A DNA stretch of 64,000 nt from Cucumis sativus (taxonomy: Eukaryota > Streptophyta > Magnoliopsida > Cucurbitales > Cucurbitaceae): positions 29,949,498-30,013,497 of the forward strand of contig NC_026660.2 in the NCBI RefSeq assembly GCF_000004075.3, given 5' to 3'. Below, one piece after another: positions 48,862 through 61,800 of the stretch. Each line of letters starts with the position of its first letter. The stretch's first letter is position 1. The notes beneath the pieces were generated by a model. That model saw only the letters and a list, made by a program, of their open reading frames with translations, ran no database searches and was not told the DNA's origin. The position numbers and the translations under genes were made by a program.

Positions 48862-51856
48862 CTAATTAAAGCTAAGCTCCACTGGGAAAGATACTTCTCC
48901 ATCTCCGACCACAATGGTGTGCCCACCCGCCGGCAGCAGATTGTACCCTGTAAAATCAACAAGCCCCAAGCTTTTACAAGCATTCAACTTAAACGTCACC
49001 GTTTCGCTATCCCCGGCTTTCAGAAACACCCTCTGGAATCCAACCACCTGCTTTATATGTGTCGAAGAAATTCCACCTGGCGGAACCGAGTACACTAGCA
49101 GCACCTGGCTGCCGTCTCTCTCGCCGGTGTTCTCAACTTCCATTTGGAATTCGATCTCCTCGGTGCAAGTCAGGTCGTCCACTAGGACGGCGGGGCATTC
49201 GGGCTTGAAGGTACCGTTGGTGTAGGCGATGTCGCGGCATTGAGTCCTGTTGCTGAGATCGATGGCGATGGACCGTTTGGCGGAAGTTAGGTTATGGAGG
49301 AAAAAGGTGTAGCTGAGGCCGTGGCCGAATGGATAGACGACGGGACCGTCGTAGAATTTGTAAGTTCTTCCTGGATATCCAAGGCTTTTCACTGGCCGGA
49401 GCGGCATTGATGTCATTGGAAGCTGGTACACGTAGTCGTTTTCATACCATGTCAATGGTAATCTTCCTCCTGAAATGAGACAACAAAATCTTAGCTCTAA
49501 TTTCATTTATCTCCTTGGATTGATAAGTTAGGGTATATTTGATCTTTTTGACCTGGGTTGAATTTTCCGAATATGACGTCGGCAATGGCACGACCGCCCT
49601 CCTCGCCTGGATATCCAGCCCAGATAATGGCTTTGATGTTGGAGTTGTTCTTAGCAAAAGATACGTCAATACCGCCGGCGGACAAAATGACAAGAACAAC
49701 TGGGCCCTTAGAGACAGTTGCAACTTGTTGAACGAGTTGAGTTTGGTATCCAGGAAGAAGAAGATCAACTCTGTCCAAGCTCTCTGCTTCAATGGACAAA
49801 TCAATACCAACAAAAATCACAGTTGCATCAGAGGTCCTGGCTGCCTCCATGGCTCCAAATATGAAGGTATCGTTTTTGCAAGCAACACTATCACACCCCA
49901 TTTGGTATTTCACTTTTGCATATTCTGATAGCCCATCCATTGGGGAATTCATTCTGCATGGCACTCCTGCAATAGAACAAAAACAGAACATTTAGATTAT
50001 TACGAAATTCAAATGTTTTAAGTTAATGGGTTAGGATAAATTTCATATTTGATTGAAGAACATTGAGTTAGAGAAGGAAAAGGTAGAGTTTTGAGCTTAT
50101 AATTTGACCTGCATAGTTGCCAAGCATGGCAGAAGTGGCATTGGCATGGGGCCCAACAACAGCTAGGGTTTTATAATTAGAAGGATCAAAAGGCAAAGTG
50201 TCATTATCGTTCTTGAGTAAAACAGTTCCTTGTCTAGCAGCTTCAGTGGCCAATTCAATGTGTTCATCAGAGCAAATATCTGGTTTTCCAAGTGATTCGA
50301 AACCAGTGTTTCCATCAAAGTACCCAAGTCTCATTAGAACAACGTAGAGATTGTTTAGAGCATTGTCAATGTTTCTCATCCCAACTTTCCCTTGCCTTAC
50401 TGTGGATTCTGTGTAATTTGGGTAAATTTGACCACAATCCAAATCCAACCCTGAAATTTTACATTGGAATAGTTTAAATTTGATTCATGGGGTTTGATAA
50501 AAAAGCAGAAAAGGATCCACCCAGAAGAAGGGACTTAAAAGTGTAAGGTAGAAAAATTTACCTGCTTTGAGAGTTTGAGCAACGGCATCTTCATTTGTGT
50601 CTTGTAGATAATGTGCATCTTCTACCATAACTTTAACTGAGTCACAGTCTGAAACAATGTATCTGAAAAGAGAAGAAAATAGAAAAATATTATAATTCAT
50701 CCACCGGAGTCTAAGGGACATTTATGTGGTTTGTTATCATCAATTAATTATTATACCCATGAAGACCCCAATTGCCTCTAATGGTGTCCTTCAAGAGAAC
50801 TGGATCAGCACAAGTTGGAATGCCATTAACTCTGTTGTAAGAGCACATTACGCTGCTAACATCTCCCTCCTTAACACACATCTCGAATGGCTTATTGAAT
50901 GTCTCCAACATATCTTGTTCAGTCACCTAATTCACATTGTTTGAAAACGTTAATATGGACATAAATTATGTTTATTGTTTCTTATCCATTTCTATTGATT
51001 TGTAACAAGTTTTTTCTTACCCTAGCATCAAAACTGTAACGTTCAACACCGAGCCAATTGTCAACATCATAAGCAGCATAGTGCTTGCAACACGAAGATA
51101 CTTTTAGAGGCCTAGAGTTCAAATCTGTAACATTCTCAGATCCTTCCACATCTTGGAGACCTCTAACGTAATTCTTAGCATATTTGCCAACGACAAAAGG
51201 GTCCTCGCCGGGGGTTTCAACAGTTCGTCCCCATCTTGGGTCTCGAATCACATTGATGGTTGGACTCCAGTATGTCAATCCAGCTCTCCCTAGGTTGTAC
51301 ATTGCTCTTGCTTCCGTTGAAACTGCCTAATCAAACCAACACACCAAGTTTTCAGTCAAGCCATTAAACATGCTCTAAAGGTTGAGCGTTCCAACTTTAC
51401 CTGCCCAATTGTTTTCCAAAGATCTTCATTGAAAGAAGATGCAGTGGTAATGACATTGGGGAAGCTTGTAGCACCTGGCACAACTTTGTCAAATTGGGTA
51501 CCGGGACCGACGTTAGAGACGCCATGGAGAGCCTCACTCCACCAATTGTATGGTGGCAAGCCAAGGCGGTCTACTCCAGAAGCTACATGTCCAAGCTGAG
51601 CAGCTTTCTCAGACAATGTCATTCTATCTATAAGATCCTTAGCTCTCTCAGGGAAAGAGAGAGATGAATCGCAGAAGCCAAATGAAGAAAAGTCTAAGCC
51701 AAGTTTGTCATATCTAGAGGGATCACAAACAAAAGTGAAGTTGTTAACGGCAGGAGGATCATCAAGGAGACTTCTTCTTGGGAAAACTCTCGCATTGGCT
51801 GTGAAAATGAAGAACAGAGAAAGAACTGAAATCATCATGATTGGTGAGCTCGCCAT
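48862..51856 (-). CDS. GH3 beta-D-xylosidase / alpha-L-arabinofuranosidase (BXL family)
   Basis: Secreted cell-wall hydrolase that trims xylosyl or arabinosyl residues from xylan or arabinan. Seven exons on the minus strand: 51856-51401, 51326-51021, 50926-50757, 50662-50562, 50450-50109, 49966-49553, 49469-48862, joining in frame to 798 aa (usual length about 770-790). A signal peptide ([20 protein letters not shown]) is followed by the GH3 N-terminal barrel with '[19 protein letters not shown]', '[17 protein letters not shown]' and 'IVSDCDSV'; Asp316 of SDC is the predicted nucleophile. The GH3 C-terminal domain carries '[18 protein letters not shown]', where the acid/base Glu is expected, then a fibronectin III-like domain from about 680. 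ATG 51856 is preferred over the in-frame ATG 51898, which sits inside the TATA box. Closest to BXL3/4/5-type plant enzymes; substrate preference is not predictable from this. Confidence 0.93.
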
Positions 51857-51892
51857 TTTGGCTGTGTTTACTGTATAGACACAGAAAGAGTT

Positions 51893-51904
51893 CTCCATTT
51901 ATAG
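51893..51904 (-). promoter_or_regulatory. TATA box of the xylosidase gene, overlapping an upstream ATG
   Basis: CACTATAAATGG on the minus strand is a good TATAAAT match 37-48 bases before ATG 51856. If used, transcription starts downstream of the ATG at 51898, leaving a very short leader before 51856. Confidence 0.5.
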
Positions 51905-52264
51905 TGAAGCTTCAGAAATAGTTTGTTATTTAGTTAAAGATTATTTTTTGTTGAGATTTCAATTTGGTTGTTATGATATCAAAGCTCAAAAATCGCTTAC
52001 TTCTTAACTGAATAAAATTTTAGTTCTAAATTTTGGCTATATTATTTAAACAAATCCAACCCATGTTGATACATTCAACATACTCCATACACTAATTGGT
52101 GGAAAATACATGCAGAAAAAGCACCATCTATATATATAAGCATCAAAATCGAATAACTGTTTAATATATTTTTATATGCTTTAATAGTTTTTTTCTATAT
52201 AGTTAACCAATTGACTCTCAAATATTGAAGAGGGTTGAGAAGAAAGCTTTGAATTTGAAGTTTT

Positions 52265-52560
52265 ACAATGGAGGTAGGTAAAGTGGGACAAAGGTAGTGA
52301 TAAACTATTTTTATGATTTTGTAGTTATTCTTTCACTTATCTTCGTATGCTTCACAAGATTTCAACAATTTAAAGATAGACAAAGATAGTGATAAACTAT
52401 TTTCATGATTTTGTAGTTTATTTTTCATTTATAATCTTTGTATGTTTAACAAAGTTTCAACAATTTGGAGGTAGACAAAGTGAGACAAAGATAGTGATTA
52501 AGTGAGACAAAGATAGTGATTAATTATTTTTATGAATTTGTAGTTTATTTTTTATTTTTA
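52265..52560. repeat. Degenerate tandem repeats, about 90-125 bp units
   Basis: Three units each begin 'gacaaag(g/a)tagtgat' and continue 'taa(a/t)ctatttt(t/c)atgattttgtagtt' (units at about 52287, 52379 and 52506). A short extra duplication of 'agtgagacaaagatagtgat' precedes the third. Confidence 0.75.
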
Positions 52561-52577
52561 GTAAGTATAGGGTTTAT

Positions 52578-52579
<2 letters not shown>

Positions 52580-52632
<53 letters not shown>
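52580..52632. repeat. Homopolymer of 53 T
   Basis: An uninterrupted run of T between 'ggtttatag' and 'gtaatctacc'. It could be a poly(A) tail of a minus-strand retroposed sequence, a slippage product, or partly an assembly artefact. Confidence 0.85.
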
Positions 52633-52633
<1 letters not shown>

Positions 52634-53153
52634 TAATCTACCCCATAAAGATAACTAAAAATTCACATTTATCAATTAATGTGTAACCTTAAATCTATAC
52701 TAATTGGACCATCGGAGTATTAATAAATGCACATCTCAATTCCAACGGGAGGTTTGGTCATTTTTCTATTTTTTTTATGGATTTCTTACTTCCAGTTTTT
52801 TGGTTTATCAATTATTAAGGTTGGTTAGTTATTTATAAAAAGGTTTGCATATTGTAGTGTGGGTATTTATTACATTCAGAAATTATCAATTGGCTAATTA
52901 GTTTTCTAAACCTAAAATCAATTTGTCATTTTTTTTAATAATACTTTAACAATTGCTATTCGTCTGTAGCCCCTGGAAATTTTATTTGGGCCGATTTTGC
53001 CTTAGAAACCCAATTTGATTAATTGGGCCTACATTGGCCCAATAAAACCAACTGGGAAAGCAAAACCGTGACCAACCCCGACGCTGAGCTTTGACCAATG
53101 GTTACGATTCTTCTTCGTCTGTAGACTGCAAAAGCTAAGGTCGATAGTTAAAA

Positions 53154-55078
53154 ATGGCGGGACTGAGAAAACTGGCGCGATTGAAACCCATAGTTAATGA
53201 AGCATTGGCCGGAACAATTTTTGTAGGGAAGTTATTCTGTGGCCTTCATGTCATCAACACTTACATCTGCACAGCCACTTTCGTAAGTTCAAACTTTTTG
53301 CCTCTGTGAAATCAATGTCTCAGAATCCTCATTTTGAGGGCTTAGTTGATTTTTCTATGTGTAGACCTACGGTCCCAGCATGCTTCCTACTCTTAACCTA
53401 ACTGGTGATTTCGTCTTGGCCGAGCGACTCTCCACTCGCTTTGGCAGAGTCGGTGTTGGAGACATTGTCCTCGTTAGATCTCCTGAGAATCCTCGTAAAG
53501 TAGTGGGTAAGCGCTTGATTGGAATGGAGGGTGATTCTGTTACCTATGTTGTAGACCCGAAGAACAGTGATTGGAGCGAAACTGTTGTGGTATGGATTAG
53601 GTGATTAGAATTGTTATTCCGTGCCTGAATTTGGCTGAAGTTTCTTAAATTGTGCGTGTTTTTTTAATTAGTTTGCTAAGATTTGTGCCGTAATTTGGCT
53701 ACTTTGGTATTAACTTTCACTTATAATATTGATGTGGAATGTCTTTTTGTAGGTTCCTAAGGGGCATGTTTGGATAGAGGGAGATAATATCTATGATTCG
53801 AGAGATTCAAGAAATTTTGGGGCCGTTCCATACAGTCTTCTACAAGGGAAAATATTTTGGAGGGTAAGTGGGATGAATTTCCTTTTTTCCTCATTTGGTT
53901 GCGTCTTGAAGGACAAATGTTATAATTCAGTGTCATCATGCAAAATGGTTGTTGATTCCGTAAGAGTGTGCACGGGTTTTATGGTTGCGTTCTGTTTGCA
54001 TTCAGAGTATAAGGTGATAATGGAGTTGAAAGTGTGAAATGTTGGAAGAAGTCCTGGATGATGCATCCAATTGTACATTCAAAGATCAACACTAGAGGAA
54101 TTACCCTATACTAATAACACTCATCATTTTTTGTCCTATTACGGGTTGTTTGGCCCACTGAATGGAGTTAATGTGTTAGATTTAGTCAGTTTATGTTTGG
54201 AATGTAGAGTTATAAGATGAAGTTCCTAAATATGTGAAAAGTATAAAAAGATAGGGAAATGAAGCTACAATGTGAAAAGTAGAAAAATCAAAGAAGATGA
54301 TGTTACTCTATAATAGTGTTTACAATTGAAGCTAAGTTGTGTACATAACCTTAGATGTTGGGTGGCCCTTAATTGTTCGAAATGTAAATGGTCTAGTGGT
54401 AAAAAAGAGACTAGTCTCAATAACTAACTAAGAGGTCATGGGTTCAATCCATGGTAGTCTCTCATTTAGGAATTAATTTCCTACAAGTTTACGTGGACAC
54501 CCAAATTTTGTACGAGAGAAGTTGGGTTTGTATGGGAGAATGTGAAACTGCTAGTGAAAACACTTTTCTTCTTTCAAAATTGCAATTAGAAACTTCGATT
54601 CGAAGGCATGTGTAAGTTGAAACTATCCCATTTGCAAGAAAATAATTTTGGAAAAAACGGTTGAATCGTTTGTTGTCTTGGAAATTCATGAAAACAAACT
54701 AAAAGTTGTAAGCGAAAACTAGTCCTCAGGGGTCTAAAAGTTAGCTCATTTGATGATATTTGCGCAATAGATGCATAGGAAACATTTGTAACTCACACAA
54801 ACATCTTCCCTGTGTTATGTATACCACTACTCATATATCCAGCCCTATATTTCAGTGAAAATATGAAGGACACAGTAGTTTTTTACTTGTCAATCTTTTA
54901 CGTATTGTTGCTTTAGTGTTTATCAATTTGATCATCGACTTTTTGTTGTAGTTATGTTAGTACATGTAATTGCTTACATAGTCTTAAAATAGCTGTCAAA
55001 ATCTGGTTTGTGTAGATATGGCCACCAAAGAGTTTTGGACAGTTGGAGAAGAGAAAATCAAACGAGACAGTCTTATGA
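53154..55078 (+). CDS. IMP1: Mitochondrial inner membrane protease subunit 1 (S26 signal peptidase family)
   Basis: Serine protease that removes sorting peptides from proteins in the mitochondrial intermembrane space. Exons 53154-53282, 53365-53589, 53753-53863, 55016-55078 join to 175 aa (family about 165-180). An N-terminal basic stretch and a hydrophobic segment (about residues 18-43) serve as targeting and membrane anchor. YGPSMLPT gives the catalytic Ser48, VGKRLIG the general base Lys92, and GDNIYDSRDSRNFG is conserved box E of S26 proteases. Spacing and length fit IMP1 better than IMP2 or the thylakoid peptidases, which are longer. Intron 3 (1.15 kb) contains a SINE. A splice donor two bases after the stop (gtgagc at 55080) and an acceptor near 55657 suggest an additional 3' UTR exon. 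Confidence 0.92.
54386..54545 (+). mobile_element. tRNA-derived SINE (Au-like)
   Basis: An A-box-like 'tggtctagtggtaaaa' (54389 on) and a B-box 'gggttcaatcc' (54440-54450), about 50 bases apart, form an internal Pol III promoter. The stretch after it ('tttcctacaagttt...ggacacccaaattttgta') matches what I recall of the body of Au-type plant SINEs. There is no intact cloverleaf, so it is not a tRNA gene. The ends and target-site duplication were not resolved. Confidence 0.65.
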
Positions 55079-58020
55079 GGTGAGCTCAGCTGCTCTTCAA
55101 CCATAGATGCGTTAACGTCCACTTGTTGTATATCTTTTTCATTTCGGATTTTTTCTCTGACATTCTCATCTCATGCTTCTTGTTGTTTGGGCTAAATATT
55201 TGAGCACTTGGCTGTATCAAATATGGCAGGCAGTTAGATTCTTGATCCTTTCAAAATATTTCAAATTTTATTTGAATTCTGGACAGAGAAATAGTTTGAT
55301 AGGAACACTACTAAGGCTAGCTTGTTTATTGAAACTAAAGTATGTTACAACTATTATTCTATTTCAATCATGACTTTTATTATAGTAAACATAAAAATCA
55401 AGAACTAGGCAAACTCCCATTAAAACTTGTGAGAATTTGCTCTTTTCATCGAACCAAATTAGTAGAAATAGTTTTTTATCACATTTTTTTCCCTTTAGTT
55501 GCAAGTCAAAGGTATTCTCATTTGTTTGTTTGTGGAGGAGGGTGGGGTGGGGGGGAATAATAGAGATGGTTTCTTGTGCTCTGATGTTGGATAATAACAC
55601 TTGGAAAGAAATTTCACAAGTGCTTTTTGTGCTCTTCTGTTTTTTCTCTATATTCAGAAGTTATGCTGATGTGGTCACTCAAGGTCGTCCTTGTCGATAT
55701 TGATGATCCACGCAGTGAAGGTAAATTCTTCATTAAGCATTATTAACCTTTTGAAGGAGCTCCCTTTTATGGATCTTCATGCATTGGTTCTTTTCAGAAG
55801 TCTTTCTAGATTTCTTACTGTATACTATTGAAACTGAAGCTTTTGCTGACTAAACATTCCCAATCACTTCACTTCGGCATAACAAATCATCTCGTAAATG
55901 TTTTAAAGCTTTGAACAACAATTGAACGGAATTGATGAACAGATTCTTGAATAATGTTTACATGTTTCCATTTTTTAGTAAGAGGATGACAGTATTTTGA
56001 ATCGATGGCAATGTATGATGTTTTTGGGTCATGAAAATTGGTAAATTACATGGAAGGTAAAAAGTTTTCTGAAAAAAAAAAAAAAACTATTTAATTCTTA
56101 AAGATATTTAAGTAAATTGTTTATGTTTTATGAAAGAAAAAATTTACTGATTACATCATAATTTTAAAACCGTGGGGGGATTACTACTAGCCCATAGAAA
56201 ACAGCAGTATACAAGGATAAAGATTCCTTCTACGAGGAACAACTTTTATTTAAAAAAATAGGAAGAGGAAAATAACTTCTAAATTGAAATTGTGAATAAA
56301 TAAAAATCAAATTATACTTGGCTTAGAGGTTTGTATCACTTAAAATTCTAAACAATTAGTTGCATGATCTTGTTTAGTAATAATTTCTATTTTTTTAGAC
56401 ACACTGTCTAATGTTACTTTGCTTCTATATTTCTTACTTGTTATTGACCTTCTACCAATATTTTAGAAAATCAAAGTTAATTATTTAGAACTAAAAAAAA
56501 CAATAAAATTTATTTTAATTTTTGAAATTTGGCTAAAAGGGTTGATTTTCTTTAGTTTTCAAAATTGAACAACATTGGTAGAAAAATATCTAATAAAGTA
56601 AAGAATAATTCTGAGGTGGGAGGGATGCATATAAACATAATGACTTGATTATCAAAAATTAAAAATTGAAAATCAAATTGTCACCAAAACAATGCCTGAG
56701 GTATTAGGATTTATTTGTACTTGAAGGAATATTAGAGATAAAGGTTAGAATCTAATTGTCATCTTAGATTTAACATTTCCGTTTTACTAAAGTAAATCTT
56801 AAACTTGACTAATGAACTTTATATATATATATATATATATCTATATATATATTCGTAATCAAATGGTTAGAGTTCTTTGAATGAGTGGATGAAATTATTT
56901 TTGCATGTTAGTTAATTTATCAATTTTCTTTCTTCAATCACTGGGACAATATGAGTTGATGAATTCGAAAACGATACCTTTTGATTATAAGATAAATGTC
57001 ATTTGACCAATATAGACTGTGTACATAAATTTCAATTATGCCAAAGAAATAACCATTTATTGTTAATAAAATATCAAATCATAAGTTTAATCAATGAAAC
57101 TTTCATCATTCTGATTAATTAGCTATATCTCTAAATTAAAAAAAAAAAATCTAGCATCTTCAAATTTCTGTCTAAAAAATATTTGACATGTTCAACCTTC
57201 TACAAATGACCTAAATATTAAACATGACATCAAATGTTGTGATGAATATGGATATTCACCTTAAAATTCAAGTTTTCACATCAAAAACTTCAACACTATG
57301 TGTTCATTAGTTTTGTAAATTTGAGATTATGTCAAATTGTTAATTGAATACAAATATTGTTAAAGAGATTTTATAACAAACATTTTGGGGTGTTTGATGC
57401 ATATTATTATAGTTTGAGTTATTATAATCTATATTTAGGAAAGTAAGAAACATTGAAAGGAGGGAGTGAAGTATAGTGATATATATAAGAGACGAGAGAT
57501 GAAGAATAATGAAAAGGAGTGAGGAATAGAAGAAATAAGGAAAAAAGTAGAATTGTGATAATCTTTAGGACAAATATGGAGTGGGCTAAAACGACTCTTT
57601 AGGATTTTGAGACAACTTTAGACCCAAAATTTAAAATTTTAAAACTAAATTAGATACTTAGAATACACAAGCTTGTACAAAAACTAGATTTAATTTAACC
57701 TAGATTAATTAAGAAAATAAACAAAATGAGTGAAACATTTTGAATGGGTGGCTGCCCATTGTATAGAAAGAGAGGGCCAAATAGTATGAAAACCCACTAA
57801 GAAATTAGTGTAGAGTGTGAGGAAGAAGAGGCCAACTCAGATATTTAAATGCCTTAACGTTGTTACAACACAAACCTCACTCCTTTCCACTACTTGCTAT
57901 ATATGTCAATCCAAATCCAACACCAGAACATAAAGATAATATCATAACATTCAAACCAAAAGAATAATCCCTCAAATTCTCCATCCCCATCTTCCTCAAA
58001 ACACAACTCTTGTTCCTCTC
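55079..58020. other. Intergenic spacer between IMP1 and the MADS gene
   Basis: IMP1 3' UTR (with a probable extra exon at about 55658-55721), AT-rich DNA, a (TA)n tract at 56820-56853, a degenerate dispersed-repeat-like stretch at about 57590-57690, and the MADS gene promoter and leader. No gene seen. Confidence 0.55.
56820..56853. repeat. (TA)n microsatellite with one interruption
   Basis: About 34 bases of alternating TA interrupted by a single C. A smaller relative lies at 9401-9416 and another at 15225-15241. Confidence 0.85.
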
Positions 58021-58893
58021 ATGGACTCCTCCGCCCCAAACGCCCCCGTTGCCGGCAACAAGAAGCAAACAAAGGGACGACAAAAGATCGAAATGAAGAA
58101 GATCGTAAACGAAGACGATCGGTTAATTACATTTTCCAAACGGAGGTCAGGCATCTACAAGAAGGCAAGCGAATTAGCTACCTTATGTGGGGCTGAAGTT
58201 GGAGTTGTTGTGTTTTCGCCTGCAGGAAAGCCGTTCTCGTTTGCACATCCATGCATTGAAACCATCGCAAACAAATTTCTGAATGGCAACAAGAACAACA
58301 AGGGAAACAACGATGATAACAATAACAACGGCGATAGTAGCAGCAGCAACAACAACAACAACAATAGCAACAACAACAACAACAGCAACGCAGCGCACCC
58401 GCTCGTAGAGGCTCACCGACGAGTGAGAATCAACGAGTTGAACCAGCAACACAATCAACTTCTAAGCCAACTAGATGCAGAGAAAGAGAAAGGAAAAGCA
58501 CTTGAGAAGCTAAAAAGGGTAAGAGGAAATGGGAGAGGTTGGTGGGAAACTCCTACAGAAGAATTGGGAATAGAGGAATTGCAAGAAGTGGATGCATCAT
58601 TTGGAGAAATATATTCAAATGTGTGTCATCAACTGAAACAAAGAGGAGTTATTGGATGTTGTTCTTATAATAATTATAACAACAATATGAATAATTCCTC
58701 TATGGGATTTCCATTAACTAATGATCAATTAGGGGAAGAAACAATTCCTTTTAACATTTTGGCAGGAAACGTTCCTCCTCCTCTTTTTCCTCTTCCTCCC
58801 CCACCTCCTTATCTTCCTCCTCCTCCTCAATTTGATTTCGGAGAACAACAACAGCATCCTCATCCTCATCCTCCTCCTCATCCTCATCCATGA
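58021..58893 (+). CDS. Type I MADS-box factor, AGL62/AGL61-like (M-alpha)
   Basis: Nuclear DNA-binding regulator; M-alpha AGL62/AGL61 proteins act in the central cell and endosperm. Single exon, 290 aa, intronless as usual for type I. The MADS domain is at about residues 18-78 ([11 protein letters not shown]...[15 protein letters not shown]...[19 protein letters not shown]). It is followed by an Asn/Ser-rich tract (about 88-123), a charged coiled-coil segment (about 128-165) and a [11 protein letters not shown] motif seen in AGL62-type proteins. The end is rich in Pro and His (last ~60 residues; [11 protein letters not shown]). There is no K-box, which excludes type II. The low-complexity parts are coded by near-perfect trinucleotide and hexanucleotide repeats, so length is probably polymorphic. 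Confidence 0.9.
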   Translation: MDSSAPNAPVAGNKKQTKGRQKIEMKKIVNEDDRLITFSKRRSGIYKKASELATLCGAEVGVVVFSPAGKPFSFAHPCIETIANKFLNGNKNNKGNNDDNNNNGDSSSSNNNNNNSNNNNNSNAAHPLVEAHRRVRINELNQQHNQLLSQLDAEKEKGKALEKLKRVRGNGRGWWETPTEELGIEELQEVDASFGEIYSNVCHQLKQRGVIGCCSYNNYNNNMNNSSMGFPLTNDQLGEETIPFNILAGNVPPPLFPLPPPPPYLPPPPQFDFGEQQQHPHPHPPPHPHP

Positions 58894-61800
58894 AGTGAAA
58901 ACGGGAAGGATCACCATCAAATTTGTCAAAGTCTTCGTGTTTGGGTTTTTATTTCATGTATCAATAATAATCATGTTGTGTTTTCTTAATTGTGTGTTTG
59001 TGTCTTTGATCAGGTCTTCTATGAGTCTAAAAGTTGTTTACTTCTTTTGTGTGTTTGTGTGTCTGTGAGTGTTTTAGGGGAAAGGAGAGCTAGGGTTTGT
59101 GTTTTCATGACACCTTTTCTCTGTCTTCCCATTTGACTAATATGCACTATGAAACATCTTTGTTTTTCTATAAGCTAGTTTATTTGTGGTATCTACTTAT
59201 CTACTTTAAATTTGTCGACTTGAACATAGCTTAACCGATCCTTTTTAACATATGTTGATCTTGACCTAAAAACATCCTTGAACTCTTATTTTGATGTAGT
59301 AGATTTGTGATTACACCAAATTCATTGTCAAATAACTAGGAAACATGAATGACCGAATCACATTTGAATGAGAAAGATCTCGAGGACATGAAAGTAATGT
59401 TAAAGTAAAACTTAAAATAATTAAAAGTTACTACCTATACCAATTAACAAGGTGGATTTTCCTTTTCGATAGCTTGATTATAGAAACTCAAAGTTAAGTA
59501 CTCTTATCTTAGAATAATTCTATGTTGGGTGACCTTCTGGTAATTTTTCTAAAATAAATGTGAATGAGGGCAAAGTATGCTGAAATAACTCGTGTTGATT
59601 TGTGAGAAACTTTCACTTCAATAAGCTTTTGAAACACGTAAGGATGATGCTGTTAGGTAAGAGAGAATGACAGAAAAATTCCTCCTTCAAGTTGAGAGAG
59701 AAAGCTCTATATTATAAAGACTACGAGATCTCCTCTGTATTTTCTTTTACAGTTAAAGTGTGGAGATCAAACATCAAACTCCACTCCATCATACAATTTC
59801 CAAAGAGAAGAAAAAATGTTAGAGGTATTCATATTTTGGTTTTTTTTTTAAATGTATTTATATTATTCTAGTTTTTTTAGAGCAAATATTTATATATATT
59901 GTTGGTTGTTGTAGTTATAGCATTAATAAAATTAAGAAATGATGCTATATTTACATAACATATAATAACATATAAAAGAGTATCAATTTTTGCCAATTTT
60001 GAAATTTTTTAGGAGACTACAAATTTATCACAATGTTTGAATGCATAAATCATAAATGAAAGGAGTAAAATAGTATACATTTATAATGAAATGGTTGGGG
60101 CAATTATATACTTAAAAACACCTTTAAATGTTCTAAATAGATATAATTATTTCGAACGAGTGATATTACTAACTCGTTTGATAAAAGAGGAATTCTTACT
60201 CTTTTTAGGTAAACGATAATCGGCTAAAGTTATGTTTTGAATGTTCAAAAATAGAAAGAACATGACGACGACAAATTCACAACCATTCTAAAAAGTTGAC
60301 GTTTACAAAATCTATTTGTATTACCATAATATACGTAAACCAAAAATCCTATTACGATACTTCCAAATTTCAACGTATGCTATACGTTAAAAGCTTGAAT
60401 GATAACTAAAAAAAATCCAAAACATAATTCTTAATGCGATTTTCTTGAAAAATAGCTTTGGTGTCACTGATAATTATTAATTCATATATTATCTCGTGGA
60501 TTTATTTGTTTAATTTAATTTAGATAATGATAGATATATTTGGTAACCGTTATGTTTGTGTTGTGGGTGTTAACACCTCCCGATTCCCGACACATTAAGT
60601 AATCCAAAGCCCCTGTCTGTATATATAAAATTTGAATGTATGACCTTTTTCTCTCTACTATTGGACCAGAAAAACCCTAACCAAAATTTCTGCAATGTCA
60701 TCCATTTTTTTAAGTTTCAAATAAATGTGTTTTGTTCTTAATCATAACTTTTTTACATCAAAATTAAGGAAAGTCAAAATTTACAGCAAAGCAGTCTTAA
60801 ATTTCTGTTGTGTTTATTCCTTCATGCACATATTTATCCCCTAATTCTCATTTTAGATTGTTGTCTTTTTAAATGATAATTATATTTATATTTTGATTAT
60901 TTCATTAATTTTACTTTTTGATTTTAAACTATATCATAAAATTAAGAATGAGTTCTAAGTTCATTGTGATTGACATGGTTGAGTTTTATGCCGTAAAAAT
61001 AATTTAATTGTCATTCAAATGTGCAATAAATTACTAATAAATTTACCTCATTTCAAACAATTGTCTCTATGTTGTTGAAAATTTGGTATTAAATTCATAC
61101 CTTTGGAATAAGCTCTAACATCTTTCTGTGTCAATCAAACTCATAACATCCCTTTCAACATTATATATTGTATTGATGAACATAATTTAGATGAACTTAT
61201 TCAGCAGTCGAGCACCTGGGAAAAGGAGGCAATATCAAAAAGTTTCGTCAGCTATTACGTACGAATGTTCAAGTCTATGTATTTTGGATTGAGTTAGATC
61301 GAAAATTATAATTATTATATATTTGTTGGCTCACTCATCTATGTGTTTCACTATTTTACATGGACTAAGGGATTAAGAAGGTAAATTAGGGTTTGCATTT
61401 ACCTTTTGTTAGAACACTACCTTCAAATTAGATTTATTTTTTTAAAAGAATAGCTAAAAAATCCCTCATCATAAATTTTTCAAAACTTACTAAGTTGTAA
61501 TTAACTATTTTGTTGCTACTTTCTTAACTAGTAAAAATAAACATTTTCTTTTCGGTTGGACAAAGGCTTCACCGAACCAACCTAAAAATAGAATTGAGTT
61601 GGGTTACCTTCACTCATAAGATTGATTGAATTGAATATTTTATCAACTTGAAACTTTGGTTATGCACACTTTAAAGTTTAAAGACAATATATAAACACCA
61701 ATTTAGAGTTTTATAGATTAAACTTTAATCTTATGATAGAGAAGAGTGTGCTCCCTAACTCAAAGTTCTGGCTATGCCATTGACTCACTTGTGGTATAGT

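Larger units (their letters stand above)
51905..53153. other. Divergent spacer between xylosidase and IMP1
   Basis: Upstream regions of both genes, with the tandem array at 52265-52560 and the 53-T run at 52580-52632. Proximal to IMP1 there is 'gggcctacattggccc' (about 53025-53040), containing GGGCC words typical of housekeeping plant promoters. No gene seen. Confidence 0.6.

Noticed and set aside
54386-54460. tRNA gene
   Set aside because: A- and B-boxes are present but no acceptor stem or anticodon arm can be drawn; a SINE explains it better.
58155-58458. Minus-strand frames rich in Leu or Val opposite the MADS gene
   Set aside because: They are antisense translations of the AAC/AGC repeat that codes the Asn/Ser tract.
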